Translations under genes and position numbers: made by a program
The notes under the pieces: model-generated
Told to the model about the DNA's origin: nothing
The model's input: only the letters and a program-made list of their open reading frames with translations
The model's database searches: none
In this document: in pieces, positions 1 through 10,984 of the stretch
Numbering within the stretch: the stretch's first letter is position 1
Layout of the letters: each line of letters starts with the position of its first letter
NCBI GenBank assembly: GCA_037176705.1
Contig: CM073889.1
Coordinates: forward strand, 54,553,596-54,617,595
Length of the DNA stretch: 64,000 nt
Source: Molossus alvarezi
Taxonomy: Eukaryota; Chordata; Mammalia; Chiroptera; Molossidae
Direction of reading: 5' to 3'

Positions 1-55
1 AGACCAGGCATAATAGAAGATTCTCACATACAACAAAAACAGAGAGGCAGCCCAA

Positions 56-1158
56 ATGGGAAGACAAAGAAACAGGCCCCAGCCCTGGACGGTTTGGTTC
101 AGTGGTTAGAGCATCGGCCTGTGGAACAGAGAGTTCTGAGTTCAGTTCCCACTAAAGGCATGTACCTCGGTTGCAGTTTGTCCCTGGCCCCGCTTGGGGT
201 CATGTGGGTGGCAACCAGTCGATGTGTCTCTCTCATGTTGATGTTTCTCTCTCTCTTCCTCCCTCTCTCCCTCCCGCTGTATCTGAAGATAAATGCAAAA
301 ATGTCCTCGATTGAGGATAAAAAATTAAAAAAAAGAAACAGGCCCCAAATAAAAGAACAAGAGAAATTTCCAGGAAAAGAGCAATATGGAATGGAGGCAA
401 GTAGTTTATCAGATATAGAGTTCAAAGTAATGGTTATAAGGATGTTCAATAGCATAAAAAAGGGCTGGTCAGAAAAGAAGAATACAATAACTTAAATGAA
501 GAATATACTGGAAGGAATAAACAATAGCTTGGATGAAGCAGAAGATCATATCAGTGACTTAGAAGACAAGGTAGAAAAACACCCAATCAGAGCAGCAAGA
601 AGAAAGAATTTAAAAAATGAGGGAACTTTGGGACAAAATGAAGCATAACAATATCCACATCACAGGAGTACCAAAAAAAGAAAAGAGAGAGCAAAGGATT
701 GAGAACCTATCTGAAGAAATAATGACAGAAAACTTCTGTAATCTGCTGAAGGAGAGAGGTATACAAGTCCAGGAAGTGCAGGGAATCCCAAACAAGATGA
801 AGCCAAACAGGCCCACACCAAGACATATCATACTTAAAATTGCAAAAGTTAAAGACAAAGAGAGAATCTTAAAAACCACAAGAGAAAAAAAGTTAGTTAC
901 CTATACTTAGGGGGGCTCCCATAAGATTGTCAGCTGATTTAACAACAGAAACATTTCAGAACAGTCGAGACTGGCAAGAAATATTCAAAGTGATGAAAAG
1001 CAAAAACCTACAACCGAGATTACTTTACACAGCAAGGTTATCATTTAAAATTAAAGGCGAAATAGAGCTTCCTAGACAAGAAAAAGCTAAAAGATTTTGT
1101 TACCACCATTCCAGCATTACAAGATATGTTAAAGGGACTGCTTTAAGAAGAAGGAAAA
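56..1158 (+). pseudogene. L1 ORF1 remnant (RNA-binding protein), broken
   Basis: ORF1 of the L1 normally encodes a trimeric RNA-binding chaperone. The start ATG at 56 is followed by MGRQRN-like codons before the SINE at 82-331 interrupts it. The rest is recognisable at 350-1,158 in shifting frames with internal stops. The conserved PTPRHI and ERILK motifs fall around 810-880. It is non-functional. Confidence 0.7.
82..331 (+). mobile_element. Ves SINE, type A
   Basis: tRNA-derived bat SINE with head GCCCTGG...GGTTTGGTTCAGTGG, a CT-rich middle and the tail motif TCCTCGATTGAGGATAAAA. It is flanked by a perfect 16-bp target-site duplication, AAAGAAACAGGCCCCA, at 66-81 and 332-347. It sits inside L1 ORF1. 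Confidence 0.93.
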
Positions 1159-1298
1159 CAGTAAACAGAGGACATAGTTAAAAGACTAAAATTAAAATGG
1201 TAATACATACCTATAAATAATCACTTCAAATGTAAATGGTTTAAATGCTCCAAATCCAAAGACATAGGGTAGCTGAATGGATAATAAAACAAGACCCA

Positions 1299-1523
1299 CC
1301 CAGCTGATGTGGCTTATGGTTCAGCATGTACCCATGCACCAAGAGGTCACCAGTTTGATTCCCGGTCAGGGCACATGCCCTGGTTGTGGGCCAGATCCCC
1401 AGTGGAGGGCATGCAGAAGGCAGCCAATCAATGTTCTCTCTCATCAATGTTTCTATCTCTTTCTCCCTCTCCCTTCCGCTCTCTCTAAAATCAATAAAGA
1501 AAAAATATTTTTAAAAAAGAAAA
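1299..1523 (+). mobile_element. Ves SINE, type B
   Basis: Head GATGTGGCTTATGG, B-box-like GGTTCAGCATG..., and the end CTCTCTAAAATCAATAAAG followed by an A-rich tail. The target-site duplication AAAACAAGACCCA is at 1,286-1,298 and 1,524-1,536. It is inserted in L1 ORF2. Confidence 0.9.
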
Positions 1524-1692
1524 AAAACAAGACCCATACATATGTTATCTATTAAGTGACCCACCTCAGAATGAAAGATACACACAGATTAAAAGTAAAG
1601 AGATGGAAAAAGACATTTTATGCAAATAATTAAAAAAAACAACAACCTGGGGAGCAATACTTATATCTGACAAAATTAACTTTAAAACAAAG

Positions 1693-2361
1693 CCAGACTT
1701 TGCCTCTTCTCCTCCACCAGCTTCAGCTCTCCGCCTGCTCAGGAGGCTGAATCCATGGAATTGCATCCACTCGCCTTGGAAGACGTGCCTTGGATATGGG
1801 GCGGTACAGAGCCCACCATGCCACGGGTCAAGACCAAGAACTGGCTTGGGCCTGGGCCATGAACAACTTCCCGGCGCTGTGCCGCCCCACCTACATACCC
1901 GGCCGCTTGCGCAAGGAACGCTGCGCCCTGTTTGTCCCTGGTCCATCGGTTTCCCGGAGCTGACAGGGGCCAGCAGCATCGCCCAGACCCACGCGTCCAG
2001 GACACATGCTCACTTCCAGGACTGGCCGATGTGACACACCGAATAGCCCACTGGTTCCTGAACCAGCCAGGAGATGCCAGCGCTAGAGGTGATGGAGAGA
2101 CAGATGCTCCTGGCGCCTCTCTGAGTCCAAGCCCCCTGCAAGCGGCTGAAAACCCAGGCTTAACCCTCCAAGAACCCGGACAGAAGGCCGTTGTCCTGCT
2201 CCAGGAGGTCCACACACCCCAGGAAGAGTTCTGTTCTGCAGAGCAGCTTGCTTGCTTCTGCCTCTCCCCACGCACTGACAGACTCTTCCAGCACAAATAC
2301 CTCTCTGAATGGAATCAATAAAGTGCCGAGTTCCTTGGCTCTTGCATACAAAAAAATAAAA
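1693..2361 (+). pseudogene. Processed retrocopy of an unidentified gene
   Basis: A GC-rich block of about 670 bp sits inside the AT-rich old L1. It ends with AATAAA (about 2,318) and, some 20 bp later, an A-rich tail (2,350-2,361). It is flanked by the 10-bp duplication TAAAACAAAG at 1,683-1,692 and 2,362-2,371, so it was copied from a spliced, polyadenylated mRNA by L1 machinery. A start at about 1,753 reads MELHPLALEDVPWIWGG and then meets a stop. A second frame from 1,859 reads MNNFPALCRPTYIPGRLRK. A third reads open from 1,932 to 2,318. The coding sequence therefore appears frameshifted. I do not recognise the parent. Long open frames on the opposite strand look like shadows of its GC content. 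Confidence 0.75.
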
Positions 2362-3399
2362 TAAAACAAAGGCCATAGTAAGAGACAAAAAAAGATATTA
2401 CATAATGATAAAAGGAAGAATACAACAAGAGGATATAAACTTTGTAAACATTTATGCACCCAAAATAGTAGTACCTAAATATATAAAGCGAATCTTGATG
2501 ACCATAAAGGAGAGATTGACAGTAATACCGTCATAGTAGGGGATTTTAACATCAATGAATAGATCATCCAGACAGAAAATAAATAAGGAGATGGCAGCCT
2601 CAAATGACACACTAGATCAGATTATCTTAATAGATATCTTCAGAGCATTTCACCCAAAAGCAGCAGAATATACATTATTTTTAAGTGCACATGGAACATT
2701 TTCTAGGAAACAAAACAAGTCTCAGTAAATTTAAGATTGAAAACACATCAAGCATCTTTTCTGCCCATAAAGGTATGAAGACAGAAATCAATCACAAGAA
2801 AAAAACTGCAAAACACACAAAGACATGGAGGCTAAATAACATGTTACTTAACAATGAATGGGTTAACAATGAGATCAAGAAATTAAACAAAAGATACTTT
2901 GAAACAAATGAAAATGAGAACACAAAAACCCAAAATCTATGGAACACAGCAAAAGGAGCTCTAAGACAAAAATTCATAGCAGTATAGGCCTATTTCTAGA
3001 AACAAAAAATATTTCAAATAAACAATCTAACTTTACACATAAAGAAACTTGAAAAAGAAGAACAAAGCCCAAAGTGAGTATAAGAAAGGAAATAATAAAG
3101 ATCAGAGCAAATGTAAACAAAATAGAGTCTAAAAATACAATACAAAAATCAATGAAACCAAGAGCTGGTTCTTTGAAAAGATAAACAAAACTGACAAACC
3201 TTTCACCAGTCTCTTCAAGAAAAAAAAAGAGAATCGAAATAAATAAAATCAGAAATGAAAGATGAGACATAAAAACTGACACCAAATAAATACAAAGGCT
3301 TTTAAGAAAATATTATGAACAACTATATGCCAACAAATTGGACAATCTGGATGAAATGGATAAATTCCTAGAAACATACAACATCTCTCTCTCTCATCT

Positions 3400-3640
3400 A
3401 TTTTCAAAAATTTTAAGTTGTATATTGAGGTATCCAGGGTGAAATATCATGATATCTGCAACTTACTTTCAATTAAAAGTATTTCTATTACATACATAGA
3501 AAAATAAAGCAAATAAAGCAAAACATGAACAACTGTTGAATCTAGGTAGAATATGTATGGGTTTCTTTGTGTTATTCCTTCAACTTTTCTGTATAGTGAA
3601 AAAAATTTTATAGTAGAAAGTTGGGAAAAATAAAATAAAG
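3400..3640 (+). mobile_element. Old L1-type 3' end fragment
   Basis: The text resembles the 3' untranslated end of ancient mammalian L1 (L1M) families: a 'catgatatctgcaacttac' block, a 'caacttttctgtatag' block and an A-rich end. A related fragment lies at 45,245-45,545. Subfamily not assigned. Confidence 0.5.
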
Positions 3641-3649
3641 TATTAACGA

Positions 3650-4500
3650 CAGCTTCAGAATGAACATATTACTAATATGGAAAAGAACCAACTGGAAATC
3701 TTGGAACTAAAAAATGTTATTGTCAAAATAAAGTAATCAAAAGATAAAATAAGTATCATAAGAGAAATGAATAAAAAGTAAATCAATGAACTGGAAGGTG
3801 GAGCCCAGGGGTTATCCAGAACACAGCACAAAAGAATAAGCTTCAAGACGGAGGAAAAGGTAAGAGATGTGGAGGACATAACCTAAGTTCCAGCCCCTGT
3901 CCTGTGCAACCTCCAAAGAGAACAGGGATAATGACAAAAAGGAGCTAATAAAAGAAATAAAAGAATCCTCAGAGCTATAAAAACACAGAAATTTTCATAT
4001 TGATTATAACTATTGAGTTCACAGCTAGATAAATAAAAAATATCCCACAACCTAGACACACTATGGTAAGATTTCAGAATTATCAGAAATCATTCTTTTA
4101 AAAACCTGAATGCTTACCAAAAGACAAACTGAGTTGACCACCAGTAAACAATCACTCAAGACTCAGACTCCAAACAATCACTCAAGACTCAGACACCCAG
4201 CATTGGGTGTTTTAAGATAGTACAATATCTTCACAGTTCTGAGGAAATTATTTTATAAGTAGATTTCTATATCTAGCCAAGCTGGATATAAGTTGGGGGA
4301 GAGAGATAAAATAAATTTTGGATGTGTGGTTACTGAAAATTTAACACTTACAAACTTTCTATAAGAATCACTTGAGGAATAATTCGACAAAATGCAAATG
4401 AATCAAAGAAATAGGATATATAAATATAAATAAAATTTAGAATGAAGTCTAAATAGCTGTTGACACAAAATGTAAAAAACAAAATTAATAATCTAGAATT
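3650..4500 (+). mobile_element. HAL1/L1M ORF1-type fragment
   Basis: Degenerate sequence resembling the ORF1 region of HAL1 or old L1M elements: 'caactggaaatcttggaac', 'acctagacacactatgg', 'acaatatcttcacagttctg' and 'ctagccaagctgg' occur in the expected order. No open frame is kept. The right boundary is uncertain. Confidence 0.55.
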
Positions 4501-4925
4501 CAAACCTAGATGATTTCAATGTGGAAGTTTTAGGAGTCAAGGCAATGAGGAGGGAGGAAAAGTGTGCCAGTGTTCTTGTCTTCTCCAGGTCAAAGAAATA
4601 GATACTAATTCTAGACTGTAGATAGAAAAATATAAGTATGTATATGCATTTAAAATTTAGTAAGTAGAAATAGCACATATATATTTGCTACATATTACTA
4701 GAGAATGGCATGGAAAAGAGACAAGTAATCAATCCAACAAAAGCTAAAATGTACTTTGTCAAGTGGAAAAAGGCAGTCACTGGATAGGGAGGGCAGAGGC
4801 TTCACTCATTCATTAACAGACAGGGAAGGCACAAGATTCACATTCCCTCCTGGACCTGGTAACAAAGAAGTGAGTGTAACTCAGGGTAATGTGCTGGGAA
4901 GGAAAAAAAAGCAAGGCAAAGAAAG
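4501..4925. other. RAB43 intron, nothing assigned
   Basis: No gene or clear repeat recognised. Short open frames here have no family resemblance. Confidence 0.4.
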
Positions 4926-4929
4926 GATA

Positions 4930-5275
4930 AAAAGTAACTCGGACCTTAAAAACATCATGCTTGGTGAAAGAAGCTAGACACAAGAAAACCCATAATATTG
5001 TGTGGTTCAGTTTATAGGTAATGTCCAGAACAGGTAACTCTATAGAGACAGAAAGTAGACAAGTGGTTGCCAAGGGCTAGGGAAAGAGTAGAATGTGAAT
5101 GACTGCTAATGGGCACAAGGTTCCTTTTTGGGTGATGAAAATATCCTGAAATAATTGTGGTAATGGTTGCACAATTCTATGAGTATATAAAACAAAAAAA
5201 GTCACTGAACTGTATACATTAAATGGAGAAATTTATGGTACATGGATTATATCTTAATAAATATTTTTTTAAAGT
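4930..5275 (+). mobile_element. L1 3' UTR fragment
   Basis: Typical L1 3' end: 'gtggttgccaagggctagg', 'ttgggtgatgaaaatatcc', 'gaactgtatacattaaatgg', then 'atatcttaataaata' and a T/A-rich end. It is truncated at the 5' side. Older than the main L1s of the window. Confidence 0.75.
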
Positions 5276-5279
5276 AAAT

Positions 5280-6178
5280 TGGTAGAGTGCCACATTAGGA
5301 TAATCAGGTAAAGCCAACTTGTGTAAAGCAAAAATCTGTTGACGTACACATACATGTATATACATTCAGAGTTAACTGCCCCAAAGTATCTTAACACACC
5401 AGGTCCTTACATCCATTACCACTCTCCTTCCCAGTGGCAGGGGAACCCCTGAGTTCCCATGAAGTCTTCCTTTTTCATCTCTCATTCATTACCCACCCTG
5501 TGCCAAAGTGGCCTCCAGCTCTTGCAGGAACCCCACTCTTTAAGCAGGGCTTCCAGATCCACTGACACCCATTCCTGCTCAAATATGGCTCTTCCTTTGC
5601 TCTTGCTCACTCACTTGTTCATTCAGTCAATAACTTGCCAACGTCGTCTTCTGGAGAAAATAACCCAAAGAAAACTATAGAGACAGAGTTTACATTGAGG
5701 TATTTACCTTGTGATTTCAATAATAAAATTGATTTTTCTATGCACTTCATCTATAATATAAACATTACAAATACTAACAATTCACAGTAAAATGGGAGGT
5801 CACTCTCACAGGGCCATTATGAGGATCAAGTGGAGCCATGTATGAGAACAATGGTGTAAACAGAAGATTCAGTACATGTGGGAGGGAGGGCTGCCCTATT
5901 ACTACTCAACTCTATGATTTCCTCATGCCCAAAGCACTGGAAGAAAACCATTCAGCATCGGGCCTCAGCAAGGGCCTACCACAGGCCTAGCACTACACCA
6001 AGACCAATGGAATATAAAGAAAACTTGAAAGGGCCTAAAGACCAGAGATGAAAGTGAGAAAAGGAGAAAGACATGTCAACATCCTGAGCTGTGATGTGGG
6101 CCTGGCAAGGTGCTTAAGGCCTTCTGTGACTTGTGGAATCTCTGCCCATATCTGCCGCAGGGGCCAGGCCCTTGCCTC
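5280..6178. other. RAB43 intron, mostly unassigned
   Basis: No coding signal I trust. A stretch around 5,805-5,870 ('gccattatgaggatcaag') resembles the 3' part of a MIR on the plus strand, weakly. Confidence 0.35.
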
Positions 6179-6179
6179 T

Positions 6180-6360
6180 TCTTACACAGAAAACCCTGTA
6201 TAGATAGGTAAGACAAGGATTCTTTCCTTCATTTCACTGATAGAGTAAAAGATGAGTAATGTAACTTGCACAAGGCCAGTTCGGCAGCCCCCACACTTCC
6301 TGTCTTCCCATGCAACTATCTGTTTCAGGTGATTTCCACACCAACCTCAGTTCCCATCTA
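6180..6360 (-). mobile_element. MIR-like SINE relic
   Basis: Contains 'taacttgcacaaggccag', the reverse complement of the conserved MIR core (ccttgggcaagtta). Diverged. Confidence 0.5.
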
Positions 6361-6399
6361 CTGACAATCCACTATACATCAGGTCCTTAAAGCTAGGGG

Positions 6400-6530
6400 G
6401 TTTGTAGGTGAAGCAGATTAAAAGCAGTGACATCAGCTGCTCAAGGGCCTATATGGCAAAGCCAAAAATTTAACCTGATGCTTTTGGGCTCTAACACTAG
6501 CCCTCTTTCCACTGCCTTTCTATATCACAT
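6400..6530 (-). mobile_element. MIR-like SINE relic
   Basis: Resembles the reverse complement of the MIR 5' half ('atggcaaagccaaaaattta ... ctctttccactgcc'). Diverged. Confidence 0.45.
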
Positions 6531-6786
6531 GCTGCCTCAGGACTTTCAGAAAACTTGAGAGGCAAGGCTTATTTTGCAATGAGGATGGTCATTACTGGTA
6601 TCAAGAACAGATTTCTTCAGACAACCAACATGACCTACACTTCTCTCATTTAACAGTCCTTTTGCTATCTCTGATCAAAACTGAAAAAGTCAAACTAATT
6701 TTATCTAAATAGGAAAACCTCATGAGCAAAGCCAGACCCTTGATTGGAAAGACTATGGGTGCAAACTTTAAAAAGAAGCTGGTTCA

Positions 6787-7003
6787 CTTGGCCAGTATGG
6801 CTCCGTGGATTGAGTATCACCCCATGGACTGAGAGGTCCCAGTTCAATTCCCCATCAAGGTGCATGCCCAGGTTTTGGGCTCGATCCCCAGTAAGTGGGA
6901 GTGCAGGAAGCAGCCAATCGATGTTTCTCCCTCACATCAATATTTCTATTTCTCTCTCCCCTCTTCTCTTTCTAAAAAAATCAACAAAAACATATATATT
7001 TTT
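6787..7003 (+). mobile_element. Ves SINE, type B
   Basis: Head GGCCAGTATGGCTC, 'cccatggactgagaggtccc', 'gggctcgatccccag' and the end 'ctaaaaaaatcaacaaaaa'. An imperfect duplication lies at 6,773-6,785 and 7,004-7,016 (11 of 13 bases). Confidence 0.9.
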
Positions 7004-7016
7004 AAAAAGCTAGTTC

Positions 7017-7438
7017 TTTTTACCCCAGCCCTGTCCCCACTTTTGGAAGTGCCACAAAACAACAATGATTATAAGGCCAAGGGAAAGTTTAGAGCCAGGG
7101 CTGAAGGTCCTGAAATCTGGAGGCCCAGGCCCAAGGGCATAGACTTTACCTCTGTGAATGAGAGATCCAGCAGCATCCCCAAAAAAGGGACAGTGAACCT
7201 GATAGAGAGTTGAATAAATGGGGTACAATTTTACAAGGCTAAACTTGAGGCCTATATCCCCAATAATCTGAAAAAAAAAAATGAGTTTACATAACAGGCC
7301 TTTATGTTGTCCCAGGTAACAGTGAGTAGAGGAGCAGTCAGAATGTTTTAAGGATTTAGGACCAACTGAAATTTCCTAGGGAATAGTGAGGTTAGGGAGG
7401 ACTGAGGTATGGGAGAGGGGTAAATTAAGAATAATCAC
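7017..7438. other. RAB43 intron, nothing assigned
   Basis: No gene, RNA or recognisable repeat apart from a short A-run at 7,270. Confidence 0.4.
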
Positions 7439-7439
7439 C

Positions 7440-7650
7440 TAGCCAGTGTAGCTGAGTGGTTTGAGCGTCGCCCCATGGTCTGAGAGGTCCTGGTTCAAGT
7501 TCCAGTCAGGCACATGCCCAGGTTGTGGGCTCGATCCCCAGTAGGGGGCCTGCAGGAGGTAATCCATCAATGTATCGCTCTCACATTAATGTTTCTATCT
7601 CTCTCCCCCTTCCTCTCTCTCTAAAAAAATCAATAAAAACATATTTTAAA
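7440..7650 (+). mobile_element. Ves SINE, type B
   Basis: Head AGCCAGTGTAGCTGAGTGG, 'gggctcgatccccagtaggg' and the end 'ctctctctaaaaaaatcaat'. Its A-rich end became the target of the adjacent L1 insertion. Confidence 0.88.
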
Positions 7651-7669
7651 AAAGAAATAATCTGTCTAA

Positions 7670-8100
7670 GCATGAGTGGACCTAGAGGGTATTATGCTCA
7701 GTGAAATAATTCAGACAGAGAAAGACAAATACTGTATGATTTCACTTACTTGTAAAATCTAAAGAACAAAATAAATAAACAAACAAAATAGAAACAGATT
7801 CATAGATACAAAGAACAGACTGGTGGTTGCCAGATTGGAGAGGGTTGGGGGAATGGGTGAAAAAGGTGAATTGATTAAAGAAGTACAATTGGTAGTTATA
7901 AAAATAGTCATGGGATGTAAAGTATAGCATAGGGAATATAGTCAATAATATTTTAATAACTATGTATGGGGCCAGGTGGGTGCTAAAAATATTGGTGGGA
8001 ACACTTTTAAAATATGTGATTGTCTAAGCACTATGCTATACATCTGAAACTAATATAAAATATACTTAATATAAACTATAATTGAAAAATAATTAAATTT
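7670..8100 (+). mobile_element. 5'-truncated L1 (3' end), inserted at the SINE tail
   Basis: L1 ORF2 end and 3' UTR ('attatgctcagtgaaataat', 'actggtggttgccagattgg', 'catagggaatatagtcaata') closing in an A-rich tail. The flanks 7,647-7,669 and 8,101-8,123 are a 23-bp duplication with one mismatch. The L1 therefore landed exactly at the 3' edge of the SINE at 7,440-7,650 and is younger than it. Confidence 0.82.
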
Positions 8101-8240
8101 TAAAAAAGAAATAATATGTCTAATCTAGGGAGAAAAATAATAACAGCAGCAATAAAATAATTCCTTGTATTTGTGTTCCTTAATTTTATTTACAGTACTT
8201 TCAGGATAGACAAGAAGTAGGTTAACACTGATTGCCTCTT

Positions 8241-8496
8241 TTTTTTTTTTTATCCTCACCCGAGGACATTTTTCCATTTTTTTTTTTTGTTCAGGTAGAG
8301 TGGGAGGGAGAGAGAGGAACAGAGAGAGAGAGAGAAACATCGATGTGAAAGGAACACATCGAGTGGCTGCCACCGGCACGACCAACCAGGGCCAGGGACA
8401 AACTGCAACCGAGGTACGTGCCCTTAGCGGGAACCGAACCGGGTCTCTCCGGACCACAGGCCAACGCTCTAACCGCTGAGCCAAACCGGCCAGGGC
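8241..8496 (-). mobile_element. Ves SINE, type A, young
   Basis: Reverse strand. The head TGGCCGGTTTGGCTCAGCGG is at the right end, the tail motif TCCTCGGGTGAGGATAAAAA at the left. Perfect 13-bp duplication CTGATTGCCTCTT at 8,228-8,240 and 8,497-8,509. Little divergence, so recent. Confidence 0.95.
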
Positions 8497-8639
8497 CTGA
8501 TTGCCTCTTATTAGAGGGCATTGGGTGGCTCAGGAAACAAATGTAAAGAGAAGATTTTTCACTGTATGTCCTTTCATGTCTTTGACATTTTGAAATTCTG
8601 AGGCATGTGAATGAATTATGTATTCAAAAATATATAAAG

Positions 8640-8917
8640 CCCTGACCGGTTTGGCTCAGCGGTTAGAGCGTCGGCCTGCGGTCCCGAGAGACCCTGGTTC
8701 GGTTCCCGCTAAGGGCGCGTACCTCCGTTGCAGTTTGTCCCTGGCCCTGGTCGGTCGTGCGGGTGGCAGCCACTCACTCGATGTGTTCCTTTCACATCGA
8801 TGTTTCTCTCTCTCTCTCTGTTCCTCTCTCTCCCTCCCACTCTACCTGAACAAAAAAATGGAAAAATGTCCTCGGGTGAGGATAAAAAAAAAAAAAAAAA
8901 AAACGAAAAAGAAAAAA
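8640..8917 (+). mobile_element. Ves SINE, type A, young
   Basis: Close to the copies at 8,241 and 9,017: CCCTGACCGGTTTGGCTCAG head, (CT)n middle, TCCTCGGGTGAGGATAAAAA end and a long A-tail. Flanks share AAATATATAAAG-like sequence at about 8,627-8,639 and 8,921-8,935. Confidence 0.93.
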
Positions 8918-9016
8918 AAATATATATATATAAAGAGAATTTTAAACTATTTTAAGCATGTCCATAGTTTTCCAACAATCCTAAGTAGGCAGAATGAAGA
9001 TCATTAATCCCATTTC

Positions 9017-9278
9017 TTTTTTTTATTATTATTATTATTATTTTTTTAATCCTCACCTGAGGACATTTTTCCATTTTTTATTCAGAGTGGGAGGGGGGGA
9101 GAGAAAGAGAGAGAGAAACATTGACGTGAAAGGGACACATCGAGTGGCTGCCACCCGCACAACCAACCAGGGCCGGGGACAAACTGCAACCGAGGTACAT
9201 GCCCTTAGCGGGAACCGAACCCGGGTCTCTCTGGACCGCAGTCTGCCGCTCTAACCGCTGAGCCAAACCGGCCAGGGC
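9017..9278 (-). mobile_element. Ves SINE, type A, young
   Basis: Reverse-strand type A copy with a perfect 15-bp duplication CATTAATCCCATTTC at 9,002-9,016 and 9,279-9,293. The tail at its left contains a (TTA)n tract. Confidence 0.95.
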
Positions 9279-9294
9279 CATTAATCCCATTTCA

Positions 9295-9395
9295 TAAATG
9301 CCAAGAATGGAGAAGGAACTGGCCACAGTTGTGGCAGGGTTGGACATAAAACCCAGACCTTCAAACTCCTAATTCAGTGTTTTCTTTCAGAGACT
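9295..9395 (-). mobile_element. MIR-like SINE relic
   Basis: Reverse complement of the MIR core ('gaaggaactggccacagttg ... aaaacccagacc'). The SINE at 9,017-9,278 was inserted beside it. Confidence 0.5.
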
Positions 9396-9724
9396 CCACA
9401 ATCTGAAAGATTAGCAGCACCCAGAATCACTCTTGAAGTTCAGTATGGTCAGCTACAGCAAAAGGAATCCACATGGGGTAGGGGACAGAAACCAATCACC
9501 ACATACAGAGCCTTACTAACCAGCACAGCAGGCTATGTGACTGGCTAGATGTTCTGTTAGTTGAACATCTGTTTACCTTGAAATTCTTTGGAATTTCAGT
9601 CTTTATAATTGAAAAATCTATAAAGTGCCCAAGTCCACATTCTTCTCCCAACTGCTCTTTTACTAGATTTATTAACTTGCAAGATCTCAGGGTCATCATT
9701 ATGAACACAAAGGGACTCAGAAGA
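9396..9724. other. RAB43 intron, nothing assigned
   Basis: No coding or repeat signal recognised. Confidence 0.4.
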
Positions 9725-9910
9725 ATGGTCAAGTGTAAAAAAAGCACTGGGCTTGGAAGCCAGGATGACTGGGTTCAAATCTTGGTTTTGCCACTGACTT
9801 GCATGTGGTCTTGGGCATTTGGTCACCTTACTTATGTATTTTGACCTCAGCTTCCTCTCTATAAAAATGAACAGACATATATTGAAAACCATCTCACACT
9901 GTTGTAGGTG
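9725..9910 (+). mobile_element. MIR SINE
   Basis: Good MIR match in order: 'gcttggaagccaggatgac', 'tgggttcaaatcttggtttt', 'gccactgacttgcatgtg' and 'cagcttcctctctataaaaa'. Confidence 0.75.
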
Positions 9911-10019
9911 CAGTGATTCACTGATTACACAAAGTAGACTAGATGCCTTAGCTTTCAAAGAGCTGAAACACACTGTATAGTTCAGGGAGACCAACAAACA
10001 AAATAATTTCAAATCTTGG

Positions 10020-10360
10020 TAAGTGCTATGAACTTATCCCATAATGGAAAAGGGGGTCTGGGAGGCCAGGGAAGGTCTCTCTGAATAGGGGGCATTCTCA
10101 GAGGAAGCCAAATGATGATGCAGCAGTCTCAAGCAGATCCCCTTGGAACAGAGTATGACAGGCAGGGGCAAAAATACAAAAGGTCTGAGGCAAGCAAGCA
10201 TGGTTGAAGGACAGAAAGGGCTAGTGAGGCTGGAGAGTACTGAGTGAGGGGTACTCGAATTTAGATAAGTCCACAAGGCAGGGCCCCGTTTCTTCAGGTA
10301 AGGAGTTTGGATGTTATTCTGGTTGCATTAGGAAATGACTATAGAAATAAAGGGGTTCAA
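10020..10360 (+). repeat. Probable ancient interspersed repeat, class not assigned
   Basis: Recurrent mammalian-repeat phrases occur ('ggggcattctcagaggaagc', 'aaggtctgaggcaagcaagc', 'aggtaaggagtttggatgtt'). I recognise the pattern but cannot name the family. Confidence 0.35.
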
Positions 10361-10700
10361 TTAGATCTGTGATGTTTCAAACTTTTAATTTTTTAGCAGC
10401 AGAACTCTTTAGTCAAATAAAAACAAGAGGGACCTCAATATAAAATTAAATAAAAGTAGTATTGTTCTGGCTGTGTAAGAAGCTCATTAAAGCTCTTCTG
10501 AACCTGTGGTCTCTTGACCTTCCCCCTTCACCCCACCATATCCCCAAGCACTGGAGCTCAGAGGAGCTGGAAAACCACTAGGTGATCTATTTCTAAGGTT
10601 CCTTAAGCTCTAACATAAACTGGCATTACAGGAAAAGGAAGTTTAGGAGATCACACTAGATGCTTGTTGAACCCTGGACAGACCTTAGGAAGGTTTTAAA
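10361..10700. other. RAB43 intron, nothing assigned
   Basis: No gene or clear repeat. Possibly degraded repeat around 10,370-10,470. Confidence 0.35.
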
Positions 10701-10710
10701 ATAAATGCCT

Positions 10711-10920
10711 GGCCCGGCCGGTGTGGCTCAGTGATTGAGCGTTAACCCATGCACCAGGAGGTCACCGGTTCAATTCCCAGTCAGGGCACATGCCCAGGTT
10801 GTGGGCCCGATCCCCAGTGGAGGGCATGCAGGAGGCAGCCAATCGATGTTCTCTCTCATCAATGTTTCTCTCTCTAAAAATCAATAAAGAAAAAAAATTA
10901 AAATAAATAAATAAATAAAC
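10711..10920 (+). mobile_element. Ves SINE, type B
   Basis: Head GGCCCGGCCGGTGTGGCTCA and end CTCTAAAAATCAATAAAG with an AAAT-rich tail. Imperfect flanking duplication TAAATGCCT/TAAATACCT at 10,702-10,710 and 10,921-10,929. Confidence 0.92.
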
Positions 10921-10984
10921 TAAATACCTCATGTGGACATGCTTCTGTAGAAACAACAATAAAATCTGGCTCATCAAAGGTTCC

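Larger units (their letters stand above)
1..3385 (+). mobile_element. Old L1 LINE, interrupted by two SINEs and a retrocopy
   Basis: This is a decayed L1 running from about the ORF1 start (ATG at 56) into the endonuclease part of ORF2. ORF1 remnants include the block 617-910 (reading ...PTPRHIILKIAKVKDKERILK...) and the C-terminal block 927-1160. ORF2 starts near 1,195 and reads in fragments to about 3,385, including the piece at 2,685-2,987. Many stops and frameshifts are present, so it is dead. It is cut by SINEs at 82-331 and 1,299-1,523 and by a retrocopy at 1,693-2,361. Joining the flanks of each insert restores continuous L1 sequence. The 3' half is missing; the junction is near a short CT-rich stretch at 3,385. 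Confidence 0.85.

Noticed and set aside
1739..2296. 185-codon open frame on the minus strand
   Set aside because: It lies opposite the retrocopy, whose A-tail fixes the plus strand. The frame is a by-product of high G+C and has no recognisable domain.
8640..8725. tRNA-like folds with A and B boxes at SINE heads
   Set aside because: These are the tRNA-derived promoters of Ves SINEs, repeated throughout the window with body and tail attached, not tRNA genes.
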